The notes under the pieces: generated by a model | What the model was told of the DNA's origin: nothing | The model's database searches: none | What the model saw: the letters and a program-made list of their open reading frames with translations, nothing else | Position numbers and translations under genes: made by a program | Shown: positions 1-13,679 of the stretch, piece by piece | How the letters are laid out: every line of letters starts with the position of its first letter | How positions within the stretch are numbered: position 1 is the stretch's first letter | NCBI RefSeq assembly: GCF_945859705.1 | Contig: NC_079135.1 | Span: 30,181,679-30,245,678 of the forward strand | Direction of reading: 5' to 3' | DNA: 64,000 nt | DNA from: Episyrphus balteatus | Taxonomy: Eukaryota; Arthropoda; Insecta; Diptera; Syrphidae

Positions 1-2396
1 GTCAAACTGTATGTAGATCTTTCATCCGAATTTTAACTTTATTTATACCCATTTGAAATGGCTAATTGTCTCCACAACAGGAAAATGGTTATAAAAATGC
101 CCATATTTAGGGAATTGCTCTTCTTCATGAATATAAATTATCTCTAAACCATAAACCAAAAATCCATCCCTTACATGTAATTTTCGTTAAACGTTGAATC
201 GGTCTATAAAGAAGACAACAAATTTTCACTTTGTGAAAAAAGTTAGTTTTGTTTTATATGTATGTAACTAAGGCAATTTGTGTTCACAAAATTTATAAAG
301 ATACATACATAAGAGTTATTTTTTTTAGGAAATTCCATGATCATTTTTATTCGATAGTAAAAGTCTTTCTCGAAATTTGCATATTTTTGTGACTTTTTGG
401 CATAAACGCGTCGAAAATTTTAAGGTTTTTGGGATTTTTATTGTGATTTTCGTAGGAAATAGCTAGATATTCAACAATTAAATAACATAAAATACAATTA
501 TGAACCAATTTCTTTATTTTTTCCTGACAACACTACTTTTACTTAGGTAAGATTCAATTATTTCAACTTATAATTGTTAAAAAAAAATGTACTTTCCTTT
601 AAACAATGTACCTATACCTACGGAAAAATAGTAGGGATCGATTCCGTCTTTTAATGCTCGCAAAACAAATTTCAATGTTTTCAATGTTTTCAAAATCCCC
701 TACAATTTCCTGCACGGAATAATGTTCTAAAAATTCGAAAAAAAATTTCAAGTTAAAACATTCAAATGTGCTAGAGTTATGCTACGTGCAAGATTCTTTA
801 TCAGCAAGGATTTTATTAAAAGTCACCTATTTTAAATATTATCTCACTAGCAATATATCTAAGAAGTTTTTTGTTGCCAGGTTTCTATTAATTTAAAAAA
901 AAAATCAAAAAAACGTAATTTAATTGATATTTTTTTAATTTTATAGCTGAATTCAATTTATTTACTGTCTTGTTTTTTCTTAATTCAACACAAACTACAC
1001 GCTCTGGTTTTTTTGTTAAATCACCCAGTGTAAAAGTATGACTCACACCTATTATATTTGTTGTGAATATCAATAATAGCTGTGTTTATTTTGATCCTTG
1101 TGATCCAGATCAGATCATTATATTTATTTGCAAAACAATAACAAAACAAAATCCTGATTTTTTTGTAAAGCTAACAAAAACAATGATCTGATCTATATCA
1201 CGAGAAAAATAAAATGCAGCTAATGAATCATCTTTCTAAATGAACAAACATACAATTATAAAACAATTAAAGAACCTTTATGGTTAATCAATAGTCTTCT
1301 AATACAACAACATTAGCTGTGTTTTTTTGGTATTGTTATCCATACCCGCAAAAAAAAACACGCCTATTGTGTTAAAACATCAAAAAGCAACAAATATTTG
1401 ATTGTAATACAAACGCGTTGTTGATAATTTGATATATGCAATCATTCATAAAAAGAAAAACTGATATGGATGAAATTCAGGATGTTAAGTAAGTTGGATT
1501 AAAAATCCTTTTTTTATACAAGCTATGGCTCAAAGCATTTTTCTTCTAATTTAACGTATTAAGGTGCCTCAGATTCCTTGATTGGTAGTTTATAGAGCTT
1601 CAATCCTGCACAAATAAGATATTCACGTAAAACAATTACAAACACTTAACACAAGAGAAATACCATAATTTACAATTTGAAAGCAAGTTTTGGGCTAGTA
1701 TTCAAAACCTAAATAAATTTCATCATTTACTGAGTTTTGATGCAATTCCCAAAATAATTATTTTTATTAAATAATAATAAATAAAATATAGAAGTTGCAC
1801 AAACTTTTAAATAACATATCGTTAATTTTAATTTAAATTCAGTCAGTATTCCTCCGAATTTTGATCATGACCAATATGTGTATGTATCATCATATTCTGT
1901 TAAGATTTGTGTTTGCCAATCGGTAAGTTTTCGTTCAAGAAATTATGCCTGTAAAAAAGAGTCAATTTTATGCGCATGAGACATTATTATTTTTGTTGTT
2001 CACAGGACACGTAGTACAAACTACAAGACAATTAACAACGATTCAAAAACATCACAATTAATGGACATGATATGAAGTGACTCTTCCTCTATCTGGTCAG
2101 TATTCTTTTAGATTTCAATTCAAGACTTCAAGAACACTTACTGACAATATAAAATAACACTCTGAGATAATAGGGTACTGTTGCAAAAAATTATTTCACT
2201 TCAAACAGCAAATATTCGCAAAGTATCGCAAAGCTTTTTTAACTTAGAAACATACATTAGGGAGACAATTCACAACATTCCCCCAAAAAATATGCAATTA
2301 TTTTTTTTTTCATTTTTTGTTCATCGAAAACCGTAACAATCCATAATACCCAACATTTAAATTGTTTTTCAAAATACATACAAATAAAACTCTTAC
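1..2396. other. Zasp66-like intron sequence, no feature recognised
   Basis: AT-rich sequence downstream of the last visible exon of the Zasp66-like gene (which reads leftwards). No convincing exon, RNA gene or transposon end is seen on either strand; the short open frames here are low-complexity. Confidence 0.5.
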
Positions 2397-5300
2397 CTGA
2401 TTAACAATGGCTGCTTGTTCTTCTTTAACATCCTGTTGATGATCTCTAGTTGGCATTGGACTAAATCTTTGTGATGCTGATGAATCTGGACGATATGGTG
2501 GAACATAACCACCAGATTCATTCAAATTTGGAAATACTGTGTGTGGTAGAGTGTTCACTGGTGAATGCATTGCCCTATCATATGAACCAGGTCCTGGCAG
2601 AAATGGTGATGGTCCTCTAAAAAAAAATAAACAAATTCAAAAATGTATAATTTTCAAAATAGGTAGCTTTATTTGTATTCTTACCTATGGGGTGTATTTC
2701 CGGTATTGACGGGACTAACTGGTGGAACGGTAGATGAACATCTAGATGATTCATTACTCAAGCCTTGTGTGTAAGCAATTTTACTGTCCCTAGATGATTG
2801 AAAACAATTTATTAATTTAATTCAGTTCAAATAGATGACATTTTACTCAAACTTAATACCTTGAAACAACTATTCTAATTTCATTTCCTGCTGTTCGGAA
2901 TAGCATTTGAGCATCTGAGTGACGTATATCGCGTGAATCATATTCACCAATTTTAGTGACAATATCTCCTCGAAGTACTTCTCCATATGCTGGACTACCT
3001 AATTGAACCTAAAAAAAAAACAAGGGGGTGTAATGAATTTATAGATTTTTCTCATATATTTAGAAAAGAATCTTAAAAATGTGTAGGAAATGTCAAATAT
3101 CTAGCACTATAATCTATGGTAATTTATTATGTATCGCTCTGGCTAATGCCAAAAACAATTGCATTGCATTTCTTTGTGGTATGTGGTAGATATGTAGATA
3201 TATTTTAGAAAATTTAGATTTTTATTCCAAAAATAAATCTCCGTCTAATAAAAGTGCCAACAAGTCAAAATGGTTTTTGGTCAATTAGATTTTGTATAAG
3301 AGTTGATTTTTGTTTTTTTTTTTTTTTTTTATAAATATAAAAATAAATAAATTTAAATGCATTTACCATCTGGAATTATATGGGATATTGGTGTTGTCAG
3401 AATAAAAGAATTGCTGACGTACATACATTAATATGCCAAAATATATAAAATATCGAGAGTTAATTAATTTAAATAAAATTCTTTTCACACACTTATGAAT
3501 TTTATTGAGGACAGACTATGAGTGATCTTTTAAACTTTTGCTGCTATAAATTCTCAGCCAAAGACGAACGGAGGAAAACTTATTTTTTTTTTTTTTTTTT
3601 TTTTGATATTTTGTTGTGTTGGTGTTATGGTCTGCTTAGTTAATTGTTGATTCCCAGATTCCGGAAAAAGGTTTTAAGTTTTTATTTCACAATTGTAAAA
3701 TTACTTAAACTACGACATTTAACAATTTAAAATTGTATCAGAATGAGTTATACGATAGTTTTGCATTCAAGGCATACAAACTCAATACAAACTCACTCCA
3801 GAAGAAGTTAAAATAGACGTTTGGACGAACTTTTTACCTTTGTTATAGATAACAACCAGACGTGGCATTGCGTTGACGTTGTTTGCGTCTTAACTTCGGG
3901 ACACTGTGGCGTATGTGTAACTTTAGTCATATTGAAATATCTAATTGGTTAATACAAATTGTAAAATATGGTAACTAATTTTTGAATTTATTAATTCCAA
4001 TACCCCTATGTGAGACGTTTCTTTTGATATCTCATTCGTGAATTTGAAAGAAATTTAATTTTTATCGAAAATTCTGAAAAAAAAAATGTAATATTTTTAC
4101 CTAAATTCATAGGCCTCTGTTTATTGTGAACTCATGTCTATAAACCAAAACTTGGTTCAAGAGTTTAATCCGCAGATATCTGTCTCCAAATGTAAGTGCA
4201 TAAACAAAATTTGACTCAAATAAATTAGAAACCAGACCTTCGAGAAAGACCTTTCTTTTGATGCCTCACTTGATAAAGTTAACAAAATTCGTTTAAGGTT
4301 CAAAATCAACTAATAACAAATGTTTTTTGTTGTTTAAAAACTTTTACATTTTTTTTAAATATCTTATAAATTTCCATAGCTATCTTCCCTCTCCCATGCC
4401 TGTAGATTCAAAAGCCCATGCAATGACTGGTATAAGGTATATAACAGTTCTGTAGTTGGTTTTTGTATGCTCTCGCAGTGTACGAAAAATAGGTATGGAG
4501 TAGTAAAGACGCACCTGGTTAAACATGTGTGTTTGAACTATCTCCCCATTACCAGACCCGTAGAAGAGGTTCTTCATATTGATTTTAGAATTTAAAAAAA
4601 CCATAACTTTTATGTTTCAATTTTTGAAAATTTCATTACAACAAAATCGTATCCCAATTTTTATGTGTAAGTGATACCAAAGATTGATTGAGTTTTTGAA
4701 CCGGACTTTCGATGTATTGTAATGTAATTGTAAATAGAATCTATTCATTTTTCTATATAAAATGTTTTTGAAGACAATTGTTTGATGCATGTTAACAAGA
4801 TCTATTAATTTATTAGTTCCGTTTTTTTATAAACTTCTTTTTTTGAGTTTTGAATCGAAATGTTATGAATTATTTGAAGTTCTTATACATACATTATACT
4901 CTCCATACAATTTCGTTTTATTTTTTTTATAGACGCAACAAAATTTACGATTTTTGAAGTGGGTAATAAATATGAAAGGTAATGCACTATAAGTTCAATT
5001 TATCAACATCAAAGAATTCTATTTCTTAATAAATATTGAAAGTATGAGTGAAACAAAAACAAAAAGACTTGATAATCCCATCCTTCTTATGCCCTTAAGT
5101 TCTCACTTCATTAAAATGTACGCATTTTTGAAATATTTCTTATCTTCAAATGCATTATAATTTCCCTTGTCAAATATGAATGTTCAATGATTCACTTAAT
5201 TATCTGACCTACAAACAACATTGAAAACAACACATTGTTTATTCAAAAGTAAAATAAATTTAAAAATGGAATAACAATTTAATTTCAAAAACTCTGAATG

Positions 5301-8040
5301 CAATATAAAGTGCTTCATTCAAAAAATGACATAGAATAAACAACAATGTCTTTTCGAAAATCTGCCCAATTGAATGATTTATCTCTGTCACAAAATGATA
5401 AATCGCATGCAATTTTCACACTTTTACTTTTCAATTCAAAAATATAAATAATACAATAAATTATTTTTACTTCGATAAATAAAAAGAAAATCTCTCTATG
5501 TCAACATTAGCATCACCTTTTTTAAATTAATACAATTTATTAGTACAGTGATAATGACAATAAACAGTGCGCAGTTTTAAAGTTAAAAATATATTTTAAA
5601 AGTTTCTAAAAATACACTTTACTCTAAAAGTGTATTAAAAAATAGTTTCCTCAAATTGTAACAGAGACTATACAAAAAACACCACATGTTGTTAATGTTT
5701 CAAAAAAAAATGATTCACTACATGGCACCATTCAGGCAGGTGAAAATTTACCCAATGTTATAAATAAATTACACCCTAAATCGATTAACGGTTTTTTTTT
5801 TTTGTTTTGCTCAACACAAATGTCAAGGCCAGACATTTTGTAATTTTATAAATATAATAAAGTTCTTGTAGTAAAATGTTGAAGATTTATGAGGCAGAAG
5901 ATTTAGTTAAATCATAAATGTTTCTAAAGTAAATAACTTAAATATTTTCACAACTAATAAAAGAAAATATTTTTTATAATTAAGAAAATTATTTTTATGA
6001 ATTTTTTATGAAAAATGTTGTTATTTTTTGTAAAAAAAAAATTAAAAAATTTTTTTTCAATGGCAAGTGACAAGTTCATGCATACATCACCAATTTTTTA
6101 GTTTCAACTTCAAATAAAAATTTTTCAAAAAAAAAATGTTAAAGATATTTCTTTGTAAAATATACCTTGACCACACACACATGTGTTTCTGTCATAAATA
6201 ACACTGGTCAACAAGGTTTTTGCCACAACAACCAAAATATACTTTTCTAGTAGTTTTTGATGTGCTGAACTCGAATCTGAAGTCAGAAAATTGTTATTGG
6301 CCTCCGTTTTTTAAATATTACCGTTAGAAAATGTAAAAAAACGTAATTTTGGCTGCTTTCGAGGTTATGTTTTTTTGTGGGGTAATACATTGTGAGTAAA
6401 TTTGTAACGGTGGCTATAAGAACTGATTTTATTCTTTCAAAAAATGTTTAAATCTTTCCGATATCTGTTTTACTGCCCGAGATATTTAAAATTTAAGCAG
6501 CGGTCTTTGAATCAAAAACAACACTGGCCAACCAAATTAAACTTTTTTTGCCACAAGAACCAAAATATACTTTTCTGAATGTTTTTGGGTTGCTGAGCTC
6601 GAATCCGCAATCAGAAAAATTTTATTAGCCTTAGTTCTTGAAATATTACCGTTATAAAGTGCAAAAAAAAAGGTTTTTTTTATAACGGTTATATTTCAAG
6701 AACGGAGGCTAATAGAATTTTTCTGATTGCGGATTCGTGCTCAGCAACCCAAAAACCTTCAGAAAAGTATATTTTGGTTCTTGTGGCAAAAATTCTGTGA
6801 TCAGAGACTTAATCTTTAAATTAAGTTTAGTTTCTCTTTGGCTTATTAACTGAAATTTAAGATATCTCGAGCAATAAAAGAGATATCGGGAAAATTTAAA
6901 CAGTTTTTGAAAGTAGAATAACCGTTCTTATAATAACCGTTACAAATTTGTTTCTAATGAATTACCCCACATAAAAACAGAACCTCGAAAAGAGCCAAAA
7001 TGACGTTTTTTAGCATTTTATAACGGTAATATTTCAAAAACGGAGGCCAATCAAATTTTTCTGACTTCAGATTCGGATTCAGCACCCCGAAAAATACTAG
7101 AAAAATATATTTTGGTTCTTGTGGCAAAAAAAAAAGTCAAATTTTGTTGACCAGTGTAATTGACAGCATAAACATGTTGTGCTGTCTTCAAGTCACTTAT
7201 TGACATAAATCTGACTAATTGCAAAAAAAAGCATCTAGGTGCGTGTTCGGCCTTTTTTGTTTGTGTTTTTTCAAGATGATCTATCACAAGGCACATTTTG
7301 CATTATTTAATGTAGAGAGATTGTATCAAAAGACCTTCATTTTTTCGCCAACTAGGCCATGGATCAGGGCATACCAAACGAAATAATTAAAATTATTTCA
7401 TTACACATATAAAACAACAAATCTAAAAATCTCAATGCATGAGTCTCGCCTGAGATTCCTTGTGTAAACAAAATCTCACACCCCTCCCTTTTATAAAAAA
7501 AAAAGGCCCATATCGTTCATCAATCGTTAAACAGACTTCATGTTTTACCGGAAATAGACATTGATTACTCTAGAGATCGCTTGTAAAATTGCAACCACGA
7601 AATGTTCTTGCAGATACTTGTAATTTTTAGAAACAGCGGCGCGCAAAAACATTTAAATGCGGTGCCAGAATCAAAAACAAAAAAAAATTTGAAATACTAA
7701 TGAAACAATGGGATCGAGGAAACTTGGCAGCGAGCTCTTAAGTGGCTACATGAAACACAATTAAATCCACTTATTCAAAATCGAAGAAAAACACTGTCAC
7801 TGTTTTTTTCTTATTTTTGTTTTTATGTGAAAAACTATTGCGAAATAATTAATTGCCTTTCAGTATAGTCAGTCCAATTATATCGAATTACAATAAAATT
7901 TATTGCTTATAAGATTGATTTACTTTTGTTATGATGAGAGGAGTATCCAGATCACTCCCGCCAACCAAACGAATACCCCATGGAGTATCGGGTCCATCGC
8001 GTCGAAGAATCACCACGAATTCATGTAATTTAGGGCTCAT
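2397..8040 (-). CDS. Zasp66: Zasp66-like PDZ-domain protein (partial, 5' half)
   Basis: Muscle Z-disc scaffold protein of the ALP/Enigma (Zasp) family; its PDZ domain is expected to bind alpha-actinin. Coding exons on the minus strand: 8040-7924, 3008-2860, 2789-2685, 2616-2397, all with GT-AG boundaries and consistent phases (0, 2, 2, 0). The first exon starts MSPKLHEFVVILRRDGPDTP and carries the PDZ carboxylate-binding stretch PWGIRLVGG. Exon 2 completes the PDZ (VQLGSPAYGEVLRGD, KIGEYDSRDI, ending RIVVSR). Exons 3-4 encode a Ser/Pro-rich linker ending DVKEEQAAIVNQ. Exon 4 ends at a clean donor (GTAAGA) and no further exon is recognisable between 1 and 2390, so the 3' part lies beyond the left edge. 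The frame is open for 15 codons upstream (to 8085), but MSPKL is the natural family start. Intron 1 is 4.9 kb and contains a foldback element. The assignment rests on remembered similarity to Drosophila Zasp66; another Zasp paralogue is the main alternative. Confidence 0.85.
3885..4110 (+). repeat. Divergent copy of the CACTGTGG-GTATG dispersed repeat
   Basis: It begins with GGGACACTGTGGCGTATGTG, close to GGGTCACTGTGGTGTATGCG at 41694 and 44706, followed by a weakly similar AT-rich body. The extent is approximate. Confidence 0.35.
6201..7157. mobile_element. Foldback (long inverted-repeat) element in Zasp66-like intron 1
   Basis: The ends are ACACTGGTCAACAA on the left and TTGTTGACCAGTGT (near-exact reverse complement) on the right. 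The inverted arms run for roughly 330 bp each and share segments such as CCAAAATATACTTTTCT, the AATATTACCGTTA motif and ATTACCCCAC. A second inverted pair (about 6525-6790) built from the same sequence sits at the centre, so the element is a palindrome within a palindrome. No transposase ORF. A related fragment lies at 26655-26930. Confidence 0.7.
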
Positions 8041-9480
8041 TTTTTCGATTGCCCAACTTTTAGCCTTCGCGCGTTTCTGTTTCACACGAAAAGTCCAAAT
8101 TTATCGAACAATAAATAGACGGAAATTCGAATTCGTAATATTGTCGTTAATTACACCAAGAACTTTTTTCTTTTTTTGAAGCTATTTTATGGGCGGCACT
8201 TTACGGTTTTAACGGTTTGTTCGAACTGAATGCTGCTGAAATACTAATTTTAAATCTACAACAAGCATTGGTTCTGAAGTTCTGATACGATGTACAGATT
8301 TGTTGTTGTTGTTGTTTGTTTTTTCAATTAATTTTTTTTTGCAGCAGCAGAAAAGTCCGTACTTTTGCCTCTCATTTAGTTCTCCCCAAAAAAAAATTCT
8401 TCTTGGTTTTTCTAGTTAGCGATGATGGTGTTGTGTTTTTGCCATCCTTTGCTCATTGCCGAATAGTGTTTCTTTTGTTGCTGTTTTTCGAAATATGCAA
8501 TTTATTGGTAATAAAACAAACAAAGGTTTTTTGTTTTTGTTTGTTTTATTTTGGTGCAATCAATCAATTGACTGACTAATTAGTTCGAAATTCTTTATGG
8601 GTACATTAAATATAAATCTTTTAGGCATTGGTCTACATTTAAGTTGTCATCATTCAATGACCCTCTACTGTATAATTGTAAATTTGGTTTTATTTTATTT
8701 ATTTTATTTAAATTTTATATACACAACAACGATTGCCAATTTGTTTACGATGAAAGCATCATGCCAGCTGATTGAGAAGAAAACTCATTAAGTTTGCTTG
8801 TTGTTAGCAATTATGTTCATATAAACAATCAAATAAATTTTGTACAAAATAAAATAAGCTTTGGATCTTTCAATTCAATTATATAAAAGATTTAGTTTAT
8901 TAAATTAAACCGCTTCCTTCCAAAGTAGGTATACACAAGATACAAGATACCAACACAGTTTATTAATTTTTTATTAGCTATAAGATCAAAAAGAATGAAC
9001 AAATTATTATGATATCATTCGGTTCATAATAAATTAATTATCCATGGTTCTGTTGCCAAGAGTTGCTCTAATATAAAATGTTAGTGTAAAGTAACAAAAT
9101 ATTGAAGATATTAAAACATTATGGTCAGGAATCTATTTTTAAATAAATATTGTGTATAGACTTTTTTAATACACCAATTAAGTTTACTTAGTAAAGTTAT
9201 AGCTATTAAATGACGTATAACATATACGAGAAAGTGTAAATCGAGTCTGGAAAATTTTCTTTTTTCTTTTCTAAATTTTAACATATTAACTATGCTAGGG
9301 TTTGAAATAGTCAAAAGTCGGAACTAATCCATTTGATTATTTTTAGGATACTTATTAATTCTTACAATACTTTATAAATATATGAAGAACGAAAGCGGCC
9401 GGAACTTTTGCAAAAGGCGCCCCTATTTTTAGTTCTACACTTTTTGATAGAGTGGAACTATCTTTAAATTTGTACATAAA
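8041..9480. other. Upstream region of the Zasp66-like gene
   Basis: Holds the expected 5' UTR and promoter of the minus-strand Zasp66-like gene. GTT/TTG-rich and CAG-rich low complexity occurs at 8290-8350. No TATA box, initiator or upstream exon could be assigned with confidence. The open frames here are short, low-complexity and not protein-like. Confidence 0.4.
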
Positions 9481-9521
9481 AAAAGTTAGAGATAAAGGTA
9501 ATCTTACCAATTGAGCCAAAG

Positions 9522-10311
9522 ATGGGTTGGGGTCAAAATTCTGCGGGGGTCAAAATTCTTTTGTCAAAATTCTGCTTTCAAAATTCTGTTTTTAAAATTC
9601 TGATTTTCAAAATTCTGTTTTTCAAAATTCTGTTTTTCATAATTCTGTTTTTCAAAATCCGCAAAAAATTAAAAAAGGGTTTGAAAAATGTTAAAAAGCG
9701 CGCGCTTTTTTAATTTTTTGCAGAATTATGTAAAATCATCTTCTTGAAAAATGATCTGCTTATTTGATTACTTACCTTAGTAATTTGTCATTCTTTGAAT
9801 GCATATTAATTTTTGTTTTATAAATGAATAAATTTGAAAATATTAAGAAAAGGTTTTTAATACTAAAAATTTCCGAAAATAATTCAAAATTTTTTAATTT
9901 ATCAAATAAAGATGAATTATTCAAAAATTTGAATAAGAAAAGGAATATTTTGTATCAAATAACATCGGTTCCAATAATTTATAGAATTTATTTAAAGAAA
10001 ATCAGTCTATGCATTTTAAAAAATATTTGCGACACTTAAACAAAAAAATTTAGGAAAGTACCAATGTTGAATTACATTAATGAGGTGTATTTTTCTTTAG
10101 CCAACGCATATGCTATAACAAAAAAAAAACAGAATTGGCAGAATTTTTTTGGTTAAGTATAATAATGGCAGAATTTTGAAAAGCAGAATTTTAAAAAGCA
10201 GAATTTTGAAAAACAGAATTGAAAAAAACAGAATTTTGAAAAACAGAATTTTCGTTAAAAAAGCAAAATTTTGAAAAGCAGAATTTTGAAACCAGAATTT
10301 TCACCCGATCC
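9522..10311. mobile_element. FB-like foldback element with tandem-repeat arms
   Basis: The left arm (about 9535-9660) is a tandem array of a roughly 14-16 bp unit, TCAAAATTCTGTTTT with variants. The right arm (about 10110-10300) is the same unit in reverse complement (AAAACAGAATTTTGA). The outer edges also mirror each other: GGGTTGGGGTCAAAATTCTG on the left and CAGAATTTTCACCCGATCC on the right. Arms made of short direct repeats are the hallmark of Drosophila FB foldback elements; this copy has no transposase. The open frames inside (9522-9713, 9824-10039) are by-products of the repeat array and AT-rich spacer. Confidence 0.7.
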
Positions 10312-10472
10312 TGCCAAAGATACATGAACACATAACTTTTTTGTAGTTAAAAGCTCATATTTTAATAAACTGCACTTTGTTCCATAAAAACATTAAAAGA
10401 TGTTATATATGTAGGTACATATTTGCAATTGGGTTTTTTCGTGATATTGAAAAATTTAAAGAAAATTAAGTT

Positions 10473-11024
10473 TTAACTCTTAGCGAGGGTGCCGCGTGAA
10501 ATCTTGTTCTGGGGCGCCGATAGTGCTAAAACCGGCACTGGGCAAGGATCTTTCTGACATATACCTTGAATATATGTACATTGTACAGCCAGCTGGCCAA
10601 TGGTAATGTATGTAATGCTTTTTCCAATCATAAAGATCCTTGCAATTTTTCTGTGCGAATCGTCGGTTTCGATATACATATTGAAACTAATGAGGTTTTT
10701 CGAAGTAATGGATACCCCACAAGAGCAAACATGATGGACACTGGGATTTGTGCTAACAATCAACGCTTCTTCAATACGATATTCAAATTTTTGCTGAAGT
10801 CTAAGCTTTTTTTCAGATTTGTTCCCATTTACTGAACTTAATACACTGATAGAAAATTTCTCATGAGAATCCGACGTCAAAAGAGTACTTTTAAATAATT
10901 TATACACTAGTGACATAAATGTAAGGGGTATGGCCACCATATTGTCAGAAAAATAGTTTGGGTGAATAGGTGTTTTTTTTTTTTCTGTTAAACTGAATTT
11001 ATATTGGATTTTAAAGGTTGACAA
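10473..11024 (-). CDS. Unrecognised 183-codon ORF
   Basis: An open frame of 183 codons is long for sequence this AT-rich, and the middle portion (MVAIPLTFMSLVYKLF onward to about CTYIQGICQKD) has a fairly even, protein-like composition with several Cys and His. No family is recognised. The first 27 codons are low-complexity and the likelier start is the internal MVAIPL methionine. The last ~20 residues derive from a more GC-rich stretch that may be a repeat edge. It could be a real single-exon gene, an exon, or a degraded insertion. No splice structure or upstream signal supports it. Confidence 0.25.
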   Translation of the reverse strand: MSTFKIQYKFSLTEKKKTPIHPNYFSDNMVAIPLTFMSLVYKLFKSTLLTSDSHEKFSISVLSSVNGNKSEKKLRLQQKFEYRIEEALIVSTNPSVHHVCSCGVSITSKNLISFNMYIETDDSHRKIARIFMIGKSITYITIGQLAVQCTYIQGICQKDPCPVPVLALSAPQNKISRGTLAKS

Positions 11025-11099
11025 ATATTAGTATCCTATTAACCAATTAACACCTCTCAATACTAATAAATTATTATATTAAAATTCTATATAAATTGA

Positions 11100-13670
11100 A
11101 AAAACTAACTAAAAAATTAACTAAATGGACCAAATTTGTTTGCTAATTGCTTTTTTTAAAACTAAAATCTAGAATTTGTGTGAATAAAAATTTTGATTTC
11201 AAGAATTTAAAAATTTCAACCCAAATGACTTAGTTCCTGGTACTCAATATGAAATGTCGAATCTGTTAAAATTAAGATTTGGGGCCATTTCTAACAAACA
11301 GAACCAAAGGCCAAATTATGAAATTAAGGGTCAAAAGGCACGATCGGGAACATTATGGCATCGTTTTTTTGTGAGATTGTGGGGGAGACTATATTTGGAA
11401 TATGCCTCATTGAAAATCAAATAGAGATGTAGGTACTAATCCGAACAGGGAGTTCTACTTTCCTAGTAGTCCTGTATCAATGTGAGTCTTTAGTTTAAAA
11501 GTATTAATATTTTTCAAATACTAAAAGATAGTTGAATTGCATTTATGTTTATGTTTAATCTGCGTTGAATAAGACATGATTCCGTCGTAAGTTATGACGT
11601 TCTTCAAACACTATGTTAAACTTTTCAAACTCTTGGATAGGTATGTAGAATAGACGAATTTGTATGATCCTTTGTTCAAAGATTTAGTCACTCTCTTTCT
11701 TGAAATAATAGATATACTCGTATTTTATTATAATCCTTTTTTTTTTGTTGCTGTTAAAATTTTTTTTATTTTAATGCCCATTAATTTCTTTCAGATTATT
11801 TTAAAACATGGCGTGTTAAAACATTGTATTCAATCTTTGAATGAATATTATATTTCAATTTTGAAAATAACATTCACTTTATTATAAAAATAACACAATG
11901 AAATTTCTGCAAATAAATTAATTTATCAATATTTTTTAATTAAATGAGGACACACACAAAAATTGTCATAAACATTTTCGATTTCAAAAACCAACAAATT
12001 CAGGTCATTTACACTGACGTATGCTCTTAACAACGAGTCTAACATAAACATGTCTATGTGTCGTCGCACATGTTACTTATAAATTACAAATTATAAATCC
12101 TGTGTTATTAGCAGCACTCTTAATTTAAGAACATGTACCTCATCAATGAAATGGACCCGTTTTTTTGTATGACGTTTCTTTGGAAGACACCCCCATGTAT
12201 GCGGGGGAGGTTTCAAAATGTTATCCTTTGCACCATTACACGTAGCAAACTTGGACCAAAAGGGCGGACGACTATACGACAGTGACGACATCTATTGGTG
12301 TTTGATGTTTTTACGGTTATAAATTTAACAAAACAAACCAAATCATTCTTAAGATTAAGAAAAAAAAAAAAAAATAAGAATATTTTTATTTAAAAGATTA
12401 ATAGCACAAGGTGAATCACGACGCACTAACGGTTACGCGCACACGACCCATACGCCACTATGGTTCAATGAAAAATCACATTAGTTTATGATCGCACAAA
12501 AGTCTACGAAACGCTAGGCTTTTCAGGAGCAGGACGGACCATGCTTCTTTTTTCTATACGTTATTCAATATTTTCGTGCTACACATGAAAGCGAAATCGT
12601 CAGGAGGTATGTACGCCAAGAAAAAAAAAATGTAAGAGAAATGGAAATCTCAAGTAAAAATTTATTAAAGTCGAAGCAAGACAGCACAAAGCATATACAT
12701 TTTCAAGACTCGCAACAGCACTAAGAAATTTAATTTTAAATTTAGATTCCTCCACTGACGTTCTTCAAGTGAAATCAGATAAAAGTTTTGTAAAACACAC
12801 AAAAAAAAAATTAAACACAAATTGCAATGCTGTATCGTCAAGTCTCAAGATATTTCCATTCGGCTTTTTGAAAACAAATTACCAAAGATTCATGTTTTTC
12901 TCGGTATATGTATTTATTTTTTGTTTATAGGTTTTGTGAGGAAATAAGATTACATGAAGTCGGATTCGGATGACCCTGAGCGGAAATAAGTTTGATATTA
13001 CAACGATTTTGGCGATTTACAAGTAATAAAAAAAATACTTTCCTTTTCAACATCATCATTATGCAAAAAGAGCTTAGGGTTTAGAATACATAATTAATTA
13101 ATGTTATAAAGTGTTTAACATTCAAAAATTGATGTTTGTTTACTTTTTTGTTTACCCAAAGAAATTTTGACCTCTTTTTGAAATCTCGATAGTTTGCTTA
13201 GCCACTAAGTGTACAAACAATTTTTTTTTAAAGAAAAATTTGGCCGTTATTTTTGTATTTAAATATTTTTTTATTTGTTTAACTCACTTTTGATCTTACC
13301 TTCCGTAAACTGAGAAAAACGAAGAAATACAAAATTCATTGAAAAATATTTTTGTATTAAAAAACAAGGATGTTCTGTTAAATATTAACAAAAAATTGTA
13401 TTTCTTTTTTAAAAGGACTGCAGCTGTAGTTTAGGTTTTTAAAACAATTTTTTAATAATTAAATATTCTTGTATTAAAAAATCAATGAAGACGATATAGT
13501 GTTTGATTTCAATTCTAACGAAGATAAATTTAAAATTTAGGTGGCTAGGAATTAGCTAGTTTTTAATTCTAATTTCTTTTATTTTACAACTTTTGGTTAA
13601 CTTTTGATGTTTTAACTTGCTCTACTGTAGCCCAGGTATTGGTTTTGTGTTAAAAAAAAATTTACTATAA
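11100..13670. other. Intergenic, no gene recognised
   Basis: AT-rich non-coding sequence. A more GC-rich patch at 12160-12300 and 12410-12610 contains short open frames without recognisable protein similarity. No transposon ends were found. Confidence 0.4.
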
Positions 13671-13679
13671 TGTAGAAGT

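Noticed and set aside
9522..9713. 63-codon Phe/Ile/Leu/Lys-rich frame resembling a membrane peptide
   Set aside because: Direct translation of the tandem AAAATTCTGTTTT repeat of the foldback arm.
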